Positions 1 through 8,410 of a DNA stretch of 64,000 bases are shown here, in pieces (the first letter of the stretch is position 1; each line of letters opens with the position of its first letter). The translations under genes and the position numbers were made by a program. Where the stretch lies: the NCBI RefSeq assembly GCF_030316765.1, contig NZ_JASZYT010000002.1:496001-560000 (forward strand). The letters run 5' to 3'. The notes beneath the pieces were generated by a model, which saw nothing but the letters and a program-made list of their open reading frames with translations, had not been told where the DNA came from and made no database searches. This stretch comes from Variovorax saccharolyticus (GTDB taxonomy: Bacteria; Pseudomonadota; Gammaproteobacteria; Burkholderiales; Burkholderiaceae_C).

Positions 1-196
1 CGGTCTTGACGATCCGGTCCTGGCTCAGCAGGCGCGTCAGCGCCACCCGCACGCTGGGCGTGCTGAGTCCCATGATCTCGCCCGCACGCGCGAGCGTCTG
101 CACCGTCATGTGCGGCTCGGGATGGGTGATCAGCAGGTCGAGCACCAGGTCCGCAGCCGAAGGTTCGCCTTCTTCGATGTTATGAAGTATGTCCAT
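1..196 (-). CDS. PaaX-family transcriptional regulator, N-terminal part (cut by window edge)
   Basis: Reading the minus strand from the ATG at 196 gives a protein that runs off the window start after about 65 residues. The visible part is a winged-helix-like region (SAADLVLDLL, then STPSVRVALTRLLSQ) typical of the PaaX N-terminal domain, a family known for repressing phenylacetyl-CoA and related aromatic-acid genes. It is transcribed away from the hydratase/ligase/Liv operon across a 74-bp gap, so it probably controls that operon. The ligand and the C-terminal domain cannot be seen. Family assignment is by pattern and moderately sure. Confidence 0.6.
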   Translation of the reverse strand, partial: MDILHNIEEGEPSAADLVLDLLITHPEPHMTVQTLARAGEIMGLSTPSVRVALTRLLSQDRIVKT

Positions 197-241
197 CTAG
201 GTGAAAACGTGTAATCTTTCTTATTCTGCCGCCGATATCAT

Positions 242-252
242 TTTCATTGAAA
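242..252. promoter_or_regulatory. Small palindrome in divergent promoter region
   Basis: TTTCA-T-TGAAA is a perfect 11-bp palindrome in the AT-rich gap between the PaaX-like gene and the enoyl-CoA hydratase gene, about 18 bp before the hydratase start. It may be an operator for the divergent regulator. There is no direct evidence beyond symmetry and position. Confidence 0.3.
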
Positions 253-270
253 TATCAATGGAGCAAGCGA

Positions 271-1053
271 ATGGCGGGTTCTTTCATCCGGACCGAGGTC
301 GACGGCCCAGTGTGCACGATCATCCTGGACCGCCCCGCGGTGCGCAACGCGGTCGACGGCCCGATGGCGATCGAGCTGCGCCGCGCCTTCGAGGCCTTCG
401 AGGCCGACGACGCGCAGCAGGTGGCGGTGCTGTGGGGTGCCGGCGGCCATTTCTGCGCCGGTGCCGACCTGAGCGCCGTCGGCGATCCTTCGCGCCGCCA
501 TGAGCTAGATCCCCAGGGCGGCGGCAGCGGGCCGATGGGGCCGACCCGCATGGCGCTGTCCAAGCCGCTGATCGCCGCGGTCAGCGGCTATGCCGTGGCC
601 GGCGGCCTCGAACTCGCGCTGCTGGCCGACCTGCGGGTGGTCGAGCGCGATGCGGTGTTCGGCGTCTTCTGCCGCCGCTGGGGCGTGCCGCTGATCGATG
701 GCGGCACGGTGCGGCTGCCGCGCATCGTCGGCATGGGCCGGGCGCTCGACATGATCCTGACCGGCCGCCCTGTGGGGGCCGAAGAAGCATTCGCGATGGG
801 TCTGGCCAGCCGCCTGGTCGACCCAGGCACTGCGCGCGAGGCCGCCGACGCCCTGGCGCGCGAGATCGCTGCCTTCCCGACCCGCTGCATGCTGGCCGAT
901 CGCGCGTCGGCCTATGGCCAGTGGGATCTCCCGCTGGCAGAGGCGCTGCGCGCCGAAGGCGCCCAAGGCGTCCCGGTGGTGTTCGAGGAAGCCGTGGCGG
1001 GTGCCGCCCGCTTCGTCCAGGGCGCCGGCCGCCACGGCAGCTTTGGCAAATAG
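271..1053 (+). CDS. Enoyl-CoA hydratase/isomerase family protein (crotonase)
   Basis: This 260-residue crotonase-fold protein probably hydrates or isomerises an acyl-CoA made by the adjacent ligase. Oxyanion-hole segments are visible at FCAGADL (61-67) and GYAVAGG (106-112). The first catalytic Glu is kept in GGLELAL (Glu114), but the second acid/base Glu of classical hydratases aligns with Cys134 in FGVFCRRWG, so the reaction may differ from simple hydration. The ATG at 271 is chosen because GGAG lies 7 bases upstream; an in-frame TTG at 247 has no such support. It is first in an operon with the ligase (10-bp gap) and the Liv transporter. Confidence 0.85.
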   Translation: MAGSFIRTEVDGPVCTIILDRPAVRNAVDGPMAIELRRAFEAFEADDAQQVAVLWGAGGHFCAGADLSAVGDPSRRHELDPQGGGSGPMGPTRMALSKPLIAAVSGYAVAGGLELALLADLRVVERDAVFGVFCRRWGVPLIDGGTVRLPRIVGMGRALDMILTGRPVGAEEAFAMGLASRLVDPGTAREAADALAREIAAFPTRCMLADRASAYGQWDLPLAEALRAEGAQGVPVVFEEAVAGAARFVQGAGRHGSFGK

Positions 1054-1063
1054 GAACCCGAAC

Positions 1064-2614
1064 ATGGCCCCCACCACCCTCGACCTGATCCGCCGCGGTG
1101 CCGCCCAGCACGGGCCCCGCACTGCCGTCAGCTTCGGCGGCCGCAGCCTGAGCTTCGCCGAGGTCGATGCGCTTAGCGCCCGCCTGGCCCACGCACTGCG
1201 CGCCCGCGGCGCCGAGCCCGGCACGCGCATCGCGCTGCTGGTCAACAACAGCCTCTACAGCGTGCCGCTCGACTTCGCCTGCGTGAAGGCGGCGCTCAAC
1301 CGCGTCCCGCTCAATGCCCGGCTGTCGCTGCCCGAGCACGTGCGCATGCTGCAGGACACCGGCTGCCGCCTGCTGGTGTTCGGGGCCGACTTGGCCGAGC
1401 GCGCCGCCGCCCTGCGCGAGGCCCTGCCGGGCCTGGACTGCCATGGCCTCGATGCCAGCCTGCCCGGCGGCACCGACCTGATCGCCGCGGCGGCGCAGCA
1501 GCCGTCGCGCGACCCCGATCTTCAGGTGAGCGCCGACGACGTGATCCTGACCCTGTTCACCTCCGGCACCACCGGCACGCTCAAGGCCGCGCAGCACACG
1601 CAGGGCTCCTATGCCGCGATCTGCCGCAACGTGCTGCTCAACCTGCTGCCCGCGACGCCCGACGACGCGATGCTGCATGCCGCCTCGCTGATCCACGCCA
1701 GCGGCGTCTTCGTGCTGCCCTTCTGGCTGCGTGGCGGCCGCACCGTGATCCTGCCCGGCTTCGAGCCCGAGTCCTTCCTGGCCGCGATCGATCGCGAGCG
1801 CGCGACCGCGATCAACCTGGTGCCGACTATGCTGCAGATGCTGGTCGAGACGCCGGCCATGGCGACCTGCAAGGTCGATGCGCTGCGCTACGTGATCTAC
1901 GGCGCGTCGCCGATGCCGCGCCCCGTGATCGAACGCGCGATGGCGCTCTGGGGCCAACACCGCTTCTGGCAGTACTACGGCCAGACCGAGGTGCCGCTGT
2001 GCCTCGCGGTGCTGCGGCCCGAAGACCATCATGGCGAGCGGCTGGGCGCCTGCGGCCAGCCGGCCATCGAGGTGGAAGTGCGGCTGCTCGACGAGTCCGG
2101 CCACGACGTGCCGCCGGGCCAGCCCGGCGAGATCGCGGTGCGCGCGCCGTCGGCGGTGGCCGGCTACCACGCGGCGCCCGAACTCACGGCACAGACCTTC
2201 AAGCCCGACGGCTGGGTGCTCACGCGCGACGTCGGCGTGTTCGACGAGCACGGCTTCCTGTTCCTCAAGGACCGCACCTCCGACATGATCGTCAGCGGCG
2301 GCTACAACGTCTATCCGCGCGAGGTCGAAGAGGCGCTGCTTGCCCATCCCGCGGTGCGCGAATGCGCGGTGGTCGGCCTGCCCGACCACAAGTGGGTGGA
2401 GGCGGTCACCGCGGTGGTGGCGCTTGCCCCCGGCCACGCCGAAAGCGATGCGCTGGCGGCCGAACTGATCGCGAAGGTCGCTGGCCAGCTGGCGTCGTAC
2501 AAGAAGCCGCGGCGCGTGATCTTCGCCGAGCAGATCCCGAAGACCGCGGTGGGCAAGCTCAACCGCCGCGCCCTGCGCGATCGCCTGCGCGCCGCATCCG
2601 ACCCGCCGGCCTGA
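1064..2614 (+). CDS. AMP-dependent acyl-CoA synthetase/ligase (ANL superfamily)
   Basis: A 516-residue ANL-superfamily ligase that should activate a carboxylic acid with ATP and CoA. The P-loop motif is TSGTTGTLKA (about 166-175), with Leu replacing the usual Pro. YYGQTEVP (about 304) is the adenylate-binding motif, the hinge is in RTSDMIVSGGYNVYPREVE (about 404), and the catalytic Lys lies in KTAVGKLNRR (about 492). It follows the hydratase by 10 bp and precedes the Liv binding protein. That arrangement suggests import followed by CoA activation of one acid, perhaps aromatic or branched. The exact substrate is not readable from sequence. Confidence 0.88.
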   Translation: MAPTTLDLIRRGAAQHGPRTAVSFGGRSLSFAEVDALSARLAHALRARGAEPGTRIALLVNNSLYSVPLDFACVKAALNRVPLNARLSLPEHVRMLQDTGCRLLVFGADLAERAAALREALPGLDCHGLDASLPGGTDLIAAAAQQPSRDPDLQVSADDVILTLFTSGTTGTLKAAQHTQGSYAAICRNVLLNLLPATPDDAMLHAASLIHASGVFVLPFWLRGGRTVILPGFEPESFLAAIDRERATAINLVPTMLQMLVETPAMATCKVDALRYVIYGASPMPRPVIERAMALWGQHRFWQYYGQTEVPLCLAVLRPEDHHGERLGACGQPAIEVEVRLLDESGHDVPPGQPGEIAVRAPSAVAGYHAAPELTAQTFKPDGWVLTRDVGVFDEHGFLFLKDRTSDMIVSGGYNVYPREVEEALLAHPAVRECAVVGLPDHKWVEAVTAVVALAPGHAESDALAAELIAKVAGQLASYKKPRRVIFAEQIPKTAVGKLNRRALRDRLRAASDPPA

Positions 2615-2699
2615 AGCGCCGGCCGGTCAGCGTGGAACAAGAGACGGCCGAAGCCGTCCGCCGCCACACCGATCTGTCACACCACCCAGGGAGAGAACA

Positions 2700-3908
2700 A
2701 TGCAGACACGCGACATTCGAAGGGCCGGCCGCTGGCTGGCCGTGGCCGTCCTCGCAGGCAGCGCCCTGCTGGCGCAGGCCCAGAAGCGCTACGACCCCGG
2801 CGCCACCGACACCACGATCAAGATCGGCAACACCATGCCGTACTCCGGGCCGGCCTCGGTCTATGGCACCGTGGGCAAGAGCGCGGCCGCCTACTTCCGC
2901 AAGGTCAACGCCGAGGGCGGCATCGGCGGCCGCAAGATCGAGTTCATCTCGCTCGACGATGCCTACAGCCCGCCGGTGGCCGTGGAGCAGACCCGCAAGC
3001 TGGTCGAGCAGCAGAAGGTGCTGCTGATCTTCGGCCCGCTCGGCACGCCCACCAATGCCGCGACCCAGAAGTACCTCAACATCAAGAAGGTGCCGCAGCT
3101 CTTCGTGAACTCGGGCGCCGAGCGCTGGGGCGACCACCGCCAGTTCCCGTGGAGCATCGGCTTCAACCCCACCTACGTGACCGAAGGCCGCATCTATGCC
3201 GCGCACATTCTGGCCAGCCGGCCCGATGCCAAGGTGGCGGTGCTCTACCAGAACGACGAGTTCGGCAAGGACATCGTGCGCGGCTTCCTCGATGGCCTCG
3301 GCGACAAGGCCAAATCGGTGGTCGTGGCTCAGGCCAGCTACGAGGTCAGCGACCCCACGGTCGACAGCCAGATCATCAGCCTCAGGAGCTCGGGCGCCGA
3401 CACGCTGATGAACTTCTCGCAGCCCAAGTTCGCGGCCCAGACCATCCGCAAGATGGCCGCGATCGGCTGGAAGCCCGCGCACTACCTGACCAACGTGTCG
3501 AACTCGGTGGCGGCGGTACTCAAGCCGGCCGGCGCCGAGCATGCGAAGGGCATCCTCACCGCCACCTACCTGCGCGATCCGAGCGATGGCCGCGACACGC
3601 CGGAGGGGCGCGACTTCGCGGCCTTCATGAAGCAGTACTACCCCGAGGGCGACCCGAACGACACGCTCAACGTCACGGGCTACTCGATGGCGCAGGCGCT
3701 GGTGCAGCTGCTGACCCAGGCCGGCGACGACCTGACCCGCGCCAACCTCATGAAGCAGGCCGCGAGCCTCGACATGACCTTGCCGATGCTCTATCCGGGC
3801 ATCCGCCTGAAGACCGGGCCCGACAACTTCTACCCGATCCGGCAGATGCAGCTGGTGCGCTTCGACGGCACCGGCTACGAGAAATCCGGCGACCTGCTCG
3901 GGCAGTGA
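2700..3908 (+). CDS. Branched-chain amino acid-type ABC transporter substrate-binding protein
   Basis: A 402-residue periplasmic binding protein of the LivJ/LivK type. A Sec signal peptide occupies about residues 1-27 (Arg-rich start, hydrophobic stretch WLAVAVLAGSALLA, cleavage after AQA). The mature part begins with IKIGNTMPYSGPAS, the usual opening of this family. A GGGAGAG-like ribosome site lies just before the ATG. The livG-like gene overlaps its stop by four bases, so translation is coupled. Liv-type proteins beside CoA ligases in this group often bind aromatic or other organic acids rather than leucine; that is inference here. Confidence 0.9.
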   Translation: MQTRDIRRAGRWLAVAVLAGSALLAQAQKRYDPGATDTTIKIGNTMPYSGPASVYGTVGKSAAAYFRKVNAEGGIGGRKIEFISLDDAYSPPVAVEQTRKLVEQQKVLLIFGPLGTPTNAATQKYLNIKKVPQLFVNSGAERWGDHRQFPWSIGFNPTYVTEGRIYAAHILASRPDAKVAVLYQNDEFGKDIVRGFLDGLGDKAKSVVVAQASYEVSDPTVDSQIISLRSSGADTLMNFSQPKFAAQTIRKMAAIGWKPAHYLTNVSNSVAAVLKPAGAEHAKGILTATYLRDPSDGRDTPEGRDFAAFMKQYYPEGDPNDTLNVTGYSMAQALVQLLTQAGDDLTRANLMKQAASLDMTLPMLYPGIRLKTGPDNFYPIRQMQLVRFDGTGYEKSGDLLGQ

Positions 3909-4702
3909 ACACGCCTTCAACCGGCGCGCCGCTGCTGCGCGTGGAGGCGGTGTCGGTGCGCTTCGGCGGCATCCTGGCGCTCGATGCGGTGTCGTTCAGC
4001 GTCGAGGCGGGCCAGATCTGCGGCCTGATCGGCCCCAACGGCGCCGGCAAGAGCACCGTCTTCAACTGCCTCTCGCGCATCTACGACTGCGGCGCCGGAA
4101 GCATCGAGTTCGATGGCCGGCGCATCTCGACGTTGCCGCGCCACCGCATGGCGGGCGAGGGCATCGGCCGCACCTTCCAGAACCTCGCGCTGTTCGGCAG
4201 CATGAGCGTGCGCCAGAACCTGCTGGTCGGCTGCCATGGCCGGCAGCCGGCCGGTTTCGTGGGCGCCCTGCTGCGCCTGCCCGCCGAGCGGCGCATGGAG
4301 CGCGAGGCGCAGGCGAGGGCGGACGAACTGTTGCGCTTCCTGGCGCTCGAAGACTGCGCCGAGCGCATCGTGGCCGACCTGCCCTTCGGCACCCAGAAGC
4401 GGGTCGAGCTCGGCCGCGCGCTCTGCGGCCGGCCGCGCCTGCTGCTGCTCGACGAGCCGGCCTGCGGGCTCAACCACGAAGAGCTCGAAGGCCTGGCCGC
4501 GCTGATCCGCGAGATCCGCGACCGGCTCGGCGTCACGGTGCTGCTGGTCGAGCACCACATGGGCCTGGTGATGGCGATCTCCGACCAGGTGGTGGTGCTG
4601 AACTTCGGCCGCAAGATCGCCGAGGGCACGCCCGCCGCGGTGCGGCAGCACCCCGAGGTGATCCAGGCCTACCTGGGAGGCGCCCATGCCGATGCTGCTT
4701 GA
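3905..4702 (+). CDS. livG: ABC transporter ATP-binding protein, LivG type
   Basis: A 265-residue ATPase of the Liv family. Walker A is GPNGAGKST (about 42-50), the signature region is the variant LPFGTQKRVELGRAL, Walker B is LLLLDEPACG (about 178-187), and the switch His follows in LLVEHH. The long Q-loop region with GRTFQNLALFG is typical of LivG. The start is a GTG overlapping the stop of the binding protein by four bases (GTGA); no better start lies nearby. It pairs with the LivF-like ATPase, with which it overlaps by 17 bp. Confidence 0.9.
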   Translation: MNTPSTGAPLLRVEAVSVRFGGILALDAVSFSVEAGQICGLIGPNGAGKSTVFNCLSRIYDCGAGSIEFDGRRISTLPRHRMAGEGIGRTFQNLALFGSMSVRQNLLVGCHGRQPAGFVGALLRLPAERRMEREAQARADELLRFLALEDCAERIVADLPFGTQKRVELGRALCGRPRLLLLDEPACGLNHEELEGLAALIREIRDRLGVTVLLVEHHMGLVMAISDQVVVLNFGRKIAEGTPAAVRQHPEVIQAYLGGAHADAA

Positions 4703-5402
4703 AGTTGAGGGGCTGCATGCGGCCTATGGCGCGAGCCGCGTGCTGCACGGCATCGACCTGTCGATGCGGGCCGGCTCGGTCACCGCGCTGCTCGGCGCCA
4801 ACGGCGCCGGCAAGACCACGACCCTGCGCGCGCTGTGCCAGATGGCGGTGCGCACCACGGGCACGATCCGCATCGGCGGCGAGCGCGCCGACGGCCGGCC
4901 CACCGAGCGGATCGTGCGGCTCGGCGTCGCCCACGTGCCCGATGGCCGCGGCACCTTCCTCGCGCTGAGCACCGAAGAGAACCTGCGCCTGGGCGGCTAC
5001 GGGCGGCGCGACCGCGCGGGCGTCGCCGAAGACTTCGAGCGGGTCTACGGTTACTTCCCGCGGCTCCGGGAGCGCAGCGGCCAGCAGGCCGGCACATTGT
5101 CCGGCGGCGAGCAGCAGATGCTGGCGATCGGCCGGGCGCTGATGTCGCGGCCGCGCCTGCTGCTGCTCGACGAGCCCTCCTTCGGGCTCGCGCCGCTGGT
5201 CGTGCGCGACATCTTCGAGATCATGCGGCGCATCAACGCGGAGCAGGGCGTCTCGATCCTGCTGGTCGAGCAGAACGCCGCGCTGGCGCTCGACATCGCC
5301 GATTCGGTCTATCTCATGGAGAGCGGCCGCATCGTGCTGCACGGCACGCCGCAAGAGGTCCGCGGCAACGACGCGGTGCGCCGCGTGTACCTCGGCGGCT
5401 GA
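4686..5402 (+). CDS. livF: ABC transporter ATP-binding protein, LivF type
   Basis: A 238-residue second ATPase of the importer. Walker A is GANGAGKTT (about 36-44), the signature is LSGGEQQML (about 138), Walker B is LLLLDEPSFGLAP (about 158) and the switch His position is replaced as usual in LivF (LLVEQN). The gene begins inside the end of livG (17-bp overlap), which indicates translational coupling. Length and motif spacing are normal for LivF. Confidence 0.92.
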   Translation: MPMLLEVEGLHAAYGASRVLHGIDLSMRAGSVTALLGANGAGKTTTLRALCQMAVRTTGTIRIGGERADGRPTERIVRLGVAHVPDGRGTFLALSTEENLRLGGYGRRDRAGVAEDFERVYGYFPRLRERSGQQAGTLSGGEQQMLAIGRALMSRPRLLLLDEPSFGLAPLVVRDIFEIMRRINAEQGVSILLVEQNAALALDIADSVYLMESGRIVLHGTPQEVRGNDAVRRVYLGG

Positions 5403-5423
5403 GCACGAGCTCAAGGAGACAAC

Positions 5424-6296
5424 ATGCAAGCATTCCTGCACCAGCTGCTGGCCGGCCTGGCCACCGGCGGCATCTACGCCAGCGTCGCCCTGGCGCTGGT
5501 CATGATCTACCAGTCGACCCACCTCGTGAACTTCGCGCAGGGGGAGATGGCGATGTTCTCCACCTACCTCGGCTGGGCGATGCTGCAGGCCGGCCTGCCC
5601 TACTGGGCGATGTTCGGCCTCACCGTGGGCCTGTCCTTCGTGATGGGCGCGCTGGTCGAGCGGATCGTGATCCGTCCGATGCGCCATGCGCCGGTGCTGT
5701 CGGTGGTGGTCGTCTTCATCGCGCTGCTGATGATCTTCCACAGCCTGGCCGGCTGGTTGTTCGGCTACACGATCAAGCAGTTTCCCAGCCCGTTCCCGGA
5801 GCGCGCCTGGTACGGCACGGCGCTAATGTCCGCGCACGAGGTCGGCGCGATCGCGATCACGCTCGCGGTGATGGCGCTGATCTTCGGCTTCTTCCGCTTC
5901 ACCGCACTCGGCCTCGCGATGCGCGCGGCGGCACAGAACCCGGTGTCGTCGCGGCTGGTCGGCATCGACGTCGGGTGGATGCTGATGCTCGGCTGGGGCC
6001 TGGCCGGCGCGGTCGGCGCGGTGGCCGGCATGCTGGTCGCGCCGGTGGTCTTCCTCGACCCCGGCATGATGGGCGGCGTGCTGCTTTACGCCTTCGCCGG
6101 CGCGCTGGTCGGCGGCATCGACAGCCCGGCGGGCGCGGTGCTCGGCGGCTTCATCGTCGGCGTGCTCGAGAACCTGATCGGCAGCTACGTGGTCGGCACC
6201 GAACTCAAGCTTACGGTGGCGCTGGTGCTGATCGTCGGCGTGCTGATCGTGCGTCCGAGCGGGCTGTTCGGCCGGACCATCGTGGTGAAGGTCTAG
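5424..6296 (+). CDS. livH: Branched-chain-type ABC transporter permease, LivH type
   Basis: A 290-residue inner-membrane permease with about eight hydrophobic segments. The N-terminal LATGGIYASVALALVMIYQSTHLVNFAQGEMAMF block is the characteristic LivH start, and AGALVGGIDSPAGAVLGGF near the C-terminus is the usual permease loop. AAGGAG lies 8 bases before the ATG. It follows livF by 21 bp and is two bases upstream of livM. Confidence 0.92.
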   Translation: MQAFLHQLLAGLATGGIYASVALALVMIYQSTHLVNFAQGEMAMFSTYLGWAMLQAGLPYWAMFGLTVGLSFVMGALVERIVIRPMRHAPVLSVVVVFIALLMIFHSLAGWLFGYTIKQFPSPFPERAWYGTALMSAHEVGAIAITLAVMALIFGFFRFTALGLAMRAAAQNPVSSRLVGIDVGWMLMLGWGLAGAVGAVAGMLVAPVVFLDPGMMGGVLLYAFAGALVGGIDSPAGAVLGGFIVGVLENLIGSYVVGTELKLTVALVLIVGVLIVRPSGLFGRTIVVKV

Positions 6297-6298
6297 CC

Positions 6299-7228
6299 AT
6301 GAGCCTCGTCGAACGCACCGCTTTCGCGCTGCTGCTGTTGCTGGCCCTCGCCTTTCCCTTCCTGGCTGAGGGCTACGCGGTGTTCCAGGCCACCATGGTG
6401 CTGTCGTACGCGGTGGCGCTGCTGGGGCTCAACATCCTGACCGGCTACAACGGGCAGATCTCGCTCGGGCATGGCGCCTTCTATGCCTTCGGGGCCTACA
6501 CCGCGGCGATCCTCATGGACCGCTTCGGCCTGCCCTACTGGGCGACCATCCCGGCCGCGGGCGCGGTCTGCCTGGTGGCCGGCGTGCTGTTCGGCCTGCC
6601 GGCACTCAAGCTCGAAGGCCTGTACCTGGCGCTGGCCACCTTCGCGCTCGGCGTGGCGATGCCGCAGCTGCTCAAGTACAAGCACCTGGAGCCGTGGACC
6701 GGCGGCGTGCAGGGCCTGGTGCTGGCCAAGCCCGATGCACCCTTCGGCCTGCCGCTCACGCAGGACCAGTGGCTCTACCTGTTCGCGCTGGCCGTGGTGG
6801 TGGTCTTGTTCGCGCTGGCGCGCAACCTGCTGCACAGCGGCGCCGGCCGGGCGATCGTCGCGATCCGCGACCATCCGCTGGCGGCGCAGGCGATGGGCAT
6901 CGACAACCGGCGCTACAAGGCCGGCGCCTTCGGCATCTCGGCGATGTACACCGGCATCGGCGGCGCCCTGTCGGCGATCGCGGTGCAGTTCGTGGCGCCC
7001 GATTCGTTCACGATGTTCCTGTCGATCTCGCTGCTGGTGGGCGTGGTGGTCGGCGGCGTCGGAACGCTCTCGGGTGCACTCTACGGTGCCCTGTTCCTCG
7101 TGTTCGTCCCGACTGCGGCCGAGAAGATCACCCAGTCCGCGCCGTGGGCGATCTACGGCGTGGTGCTGATCCTGTTCGTGTTCGTGATGCCGGGCGGGGT
7201 CGCGCGGCTGCTGCACCGGCGCGGATGA
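6299..7228 (+). CDS. livM: Branched-chain-type ABC transporter permease, LivM type
   Basis: A 309-residue permease with many hydrophobic helices and the LivM hallmark LNILTGYNGQISLGHGAF near residue 50, plus AIRDHPLAAQAMGID in the cytoplasmic loop. The ATG at 6299 starts two bases after the livH stop. It ends the operon; no clear rho-independent terminator follows before the next gene at 7379. Confidence 0.92.
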   Translation: MSLVERTAFALLLLLALAFPFLAEGYAVFQATMVLSYAVALLGLNILTGYNGQISLGHGAFYAFGAYTAAILMDRFGLPYWATIPAAGAVCLVAGVLFGLPALKLEGLYLALATFALGVAMPQLLKYKHLEPWTGGVQGLVLAKPDAPFGLPLTQDQWLYLFALAVVVVLFALARNLLHSGAGRAIVAIRDHPLAAQAMGIDNRRYKAGAFGISAMYTGIGGALSAIAVQFVAPDSFTMFLSISLLVGVVVGGVGTLSGALYGALFLVFVPTAAEKITQSAPWAIYGVVLILFVFVMPGGVARLLHRRG

Positions 7229-7378
7229 ACCGGCCGCGTCGGACCGCGGCCGAACCAGCCATCAAATCGCAATCCGCTCGATGCGGACACTAGGGAGAAT
7301 CCGCGCAGCGCTCCCTGCGGCCGAGCGTTGGAAAAGCACTAACGTTGAAGGCAAAAAAATGTCAGGGAGGAGCCCAAC

Positions 7379-7804
7379 GTGTCACGTCGCATCGAGTCGG
7401 TTCAAGACCTTGCGCAACTGCCCCCGGAAGAACTGCTGCCCTGTCTCAGGGCACTGCGGGGTGCCATCGGCGAGGCCAGGCGAAAACGTGCGGAGGATCG
7501 GCGAGAGGGGCGGGTCGCCGCCGATGTGCCATTGAGTTTCCCCGCCTTCGACTGGTATCCCCGAGGGAGCCGCCGGATATCGCTTCCTGCCCGGATCGAT
7601 CCTTCGACCCCGATCGACGAGATCCCGATACGGAGCGGGGCGAGGGCCGCGCTCAAGAGCCTCGGCATCTTCTATCTGGAGGATCTCTCCGCCATCACCG
7701 AGAGGGAACTGCTGGTGAAGGAGTCGATCGGGCGCCACACCGCCGAGCTTCTGAGGGAGGTCCTGCTGCGCGTGGGACTGGACTTCATGCCGAATCGAAG
7801 CTGA
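7379..7804 (+). CDS. Protein with RNA polymerase alpha-CTD-like domain, copy 1
   Basis: A 141-residue protein starting at GTG, supported by AGGGAGGAG seven bases upstream. The N-terminal third (SVQDLAQLPPEELLPCLRAL) and a middle FDWYPRG segment are shared with the next gene. Residues about 79-137 line up without gaps with the E. coli alpha-subunit C-terminal domain: PIDEI, an ALKSLGI helix matching CLKAEAI, DLSAITERELL matching DLVQRTEVELL, then IGRHT matching LGKKS. The Arg that contacts UP elements in E. coli is not in the same place. A role in promoter binding or RNA polymerase modulation is inference; the family is otherwise unknown to me. Confidence 0.8.
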   Translation: MSRRIESVQDLAQLPPEELLPCLRALRGAIGEARRKRAEDRREGRVAADVPLSFPAFDWYPRGSRRISLPARIDPSTPIDEIPIRSGARAALKSLGIFYLEDLSAITERELLVKESIGRHTAELLREVLLRVGLDFMPNRS

Positions 7805-7829
7805 GCGCGCCGGCGCCGAGCCATCGTGT

Positions 7830-7864
7830 TGCACCAAGGTGCAGCCGCACACGCACCATGGTGC
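7830..7864. promoter_or_regulatory. Twin palindromes, probable operator
   Basis: Two similar palindromes lie between the two alpha-CTD-like genes: TGCACC-AA-GGTGCA (7830-7843) and the perfect GCACCATGGTGC (7853-7864). Their centres are 22 bp apart, close to two helical turns, which suits a dimer binding twice on one DNA face. The second copy begins 55 bp later. What binds is unknown. Confidence 0.5.
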
Positions 7865-7918
7865 GAACACTTTCGCGTGGTGCTCGACTAAGCTCGTCCG
7901 AACGCGAAAGGTGCCTTC

Positions 7919-8371
7919 ATGTCCTGCACGATCCGGTCTGTCAATGACCTCGCCCAACTCCCCGACGACCAGTTGCTCGGTTGCCTCAAGGCGCTGCGCG
8001 CGGCCATCCATCGAGAGAAGCAGGCGCACTCGGCCGCGCTTCGGGCGCATCGCATCCCGGCGGGAAGTCCTTTCGCCTTCGAGTCCTTCGACTGGTCCCC
8101 GCGCGGCGCCCAGCGCTGGGATATCGCCCAGGTCGAACCCCAGACACCGGTCGAGGAACTGCTGGTGCGCGCCGGCGCCAGGGATGCGCTCAAGAGGCTG
8201 CACATCTTCTGCCTGGAGGATCTGTCGGCCATCACCGAGCGCGAACTGCTCGACGAGCAGGCGATCGGCGTCAAGACGGTGGCGCGCCTGCGCGAGACGC
8301 TGGTTCGCGCCAACCTCGACTTCCTCCAGGATCCCGAGGCCGAGTTCAAGACGGCCTCCAGGCGCGCCTGA
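7919..8371 (+). CDS. Protein with RNA polymerase alpha-CTD-like domain, copy 2
   Basis: A 150-residue tandem paralogue of the preceding gene; both share the SVxDLAQLP opening, the FDWxPRG segment and the DLSAITERELL block. The C-terminal domain (about 79-137) lines up with the alpha-CTD fold: PVEEL, DALKRLHI, DLSAITERELL, IGVKT. AAAGG lies seven bases before the ATG. The gene has its own upstream region with twin palindromes, so the pair need not be one operon. It converges on the minus-strand pentad-repeat gene. Function is not known; DNA binding through the helix-hairpin-helix-like fold is the main hypothesis. Confidence 0.8.
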   Translation: MSCTIRSVNDLAQLPDDQLLGCLKALRAAIHREKQAHSAALRAHRIPAGSPFAFESFDWSPRGAQRWDIAQVEPQTPVEELLVRAGARDALKRLHIFCLEDLSAITERELLDEQAIGVKTVARLRETLVRANLDFLQDPEAEFKTASRRA

Positions 8372-8381
8372 AGGCGCCGCA

Positions 8382-8397
8382 GCCGCCTTGGGGCGGC
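8382..8397. terminator. GC stem-loop between convergent genes
   Basis: GCCGCC-TTGG-GGCGGC forms a six-pair stem in the 39-bp gap between two convergent genes. There is no T-run on either side, so it is a weak or non-classical terminator. Confidence 0.3.
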
Positions 8398-8410
8398 CCG
8401 GCGGCGGTCT

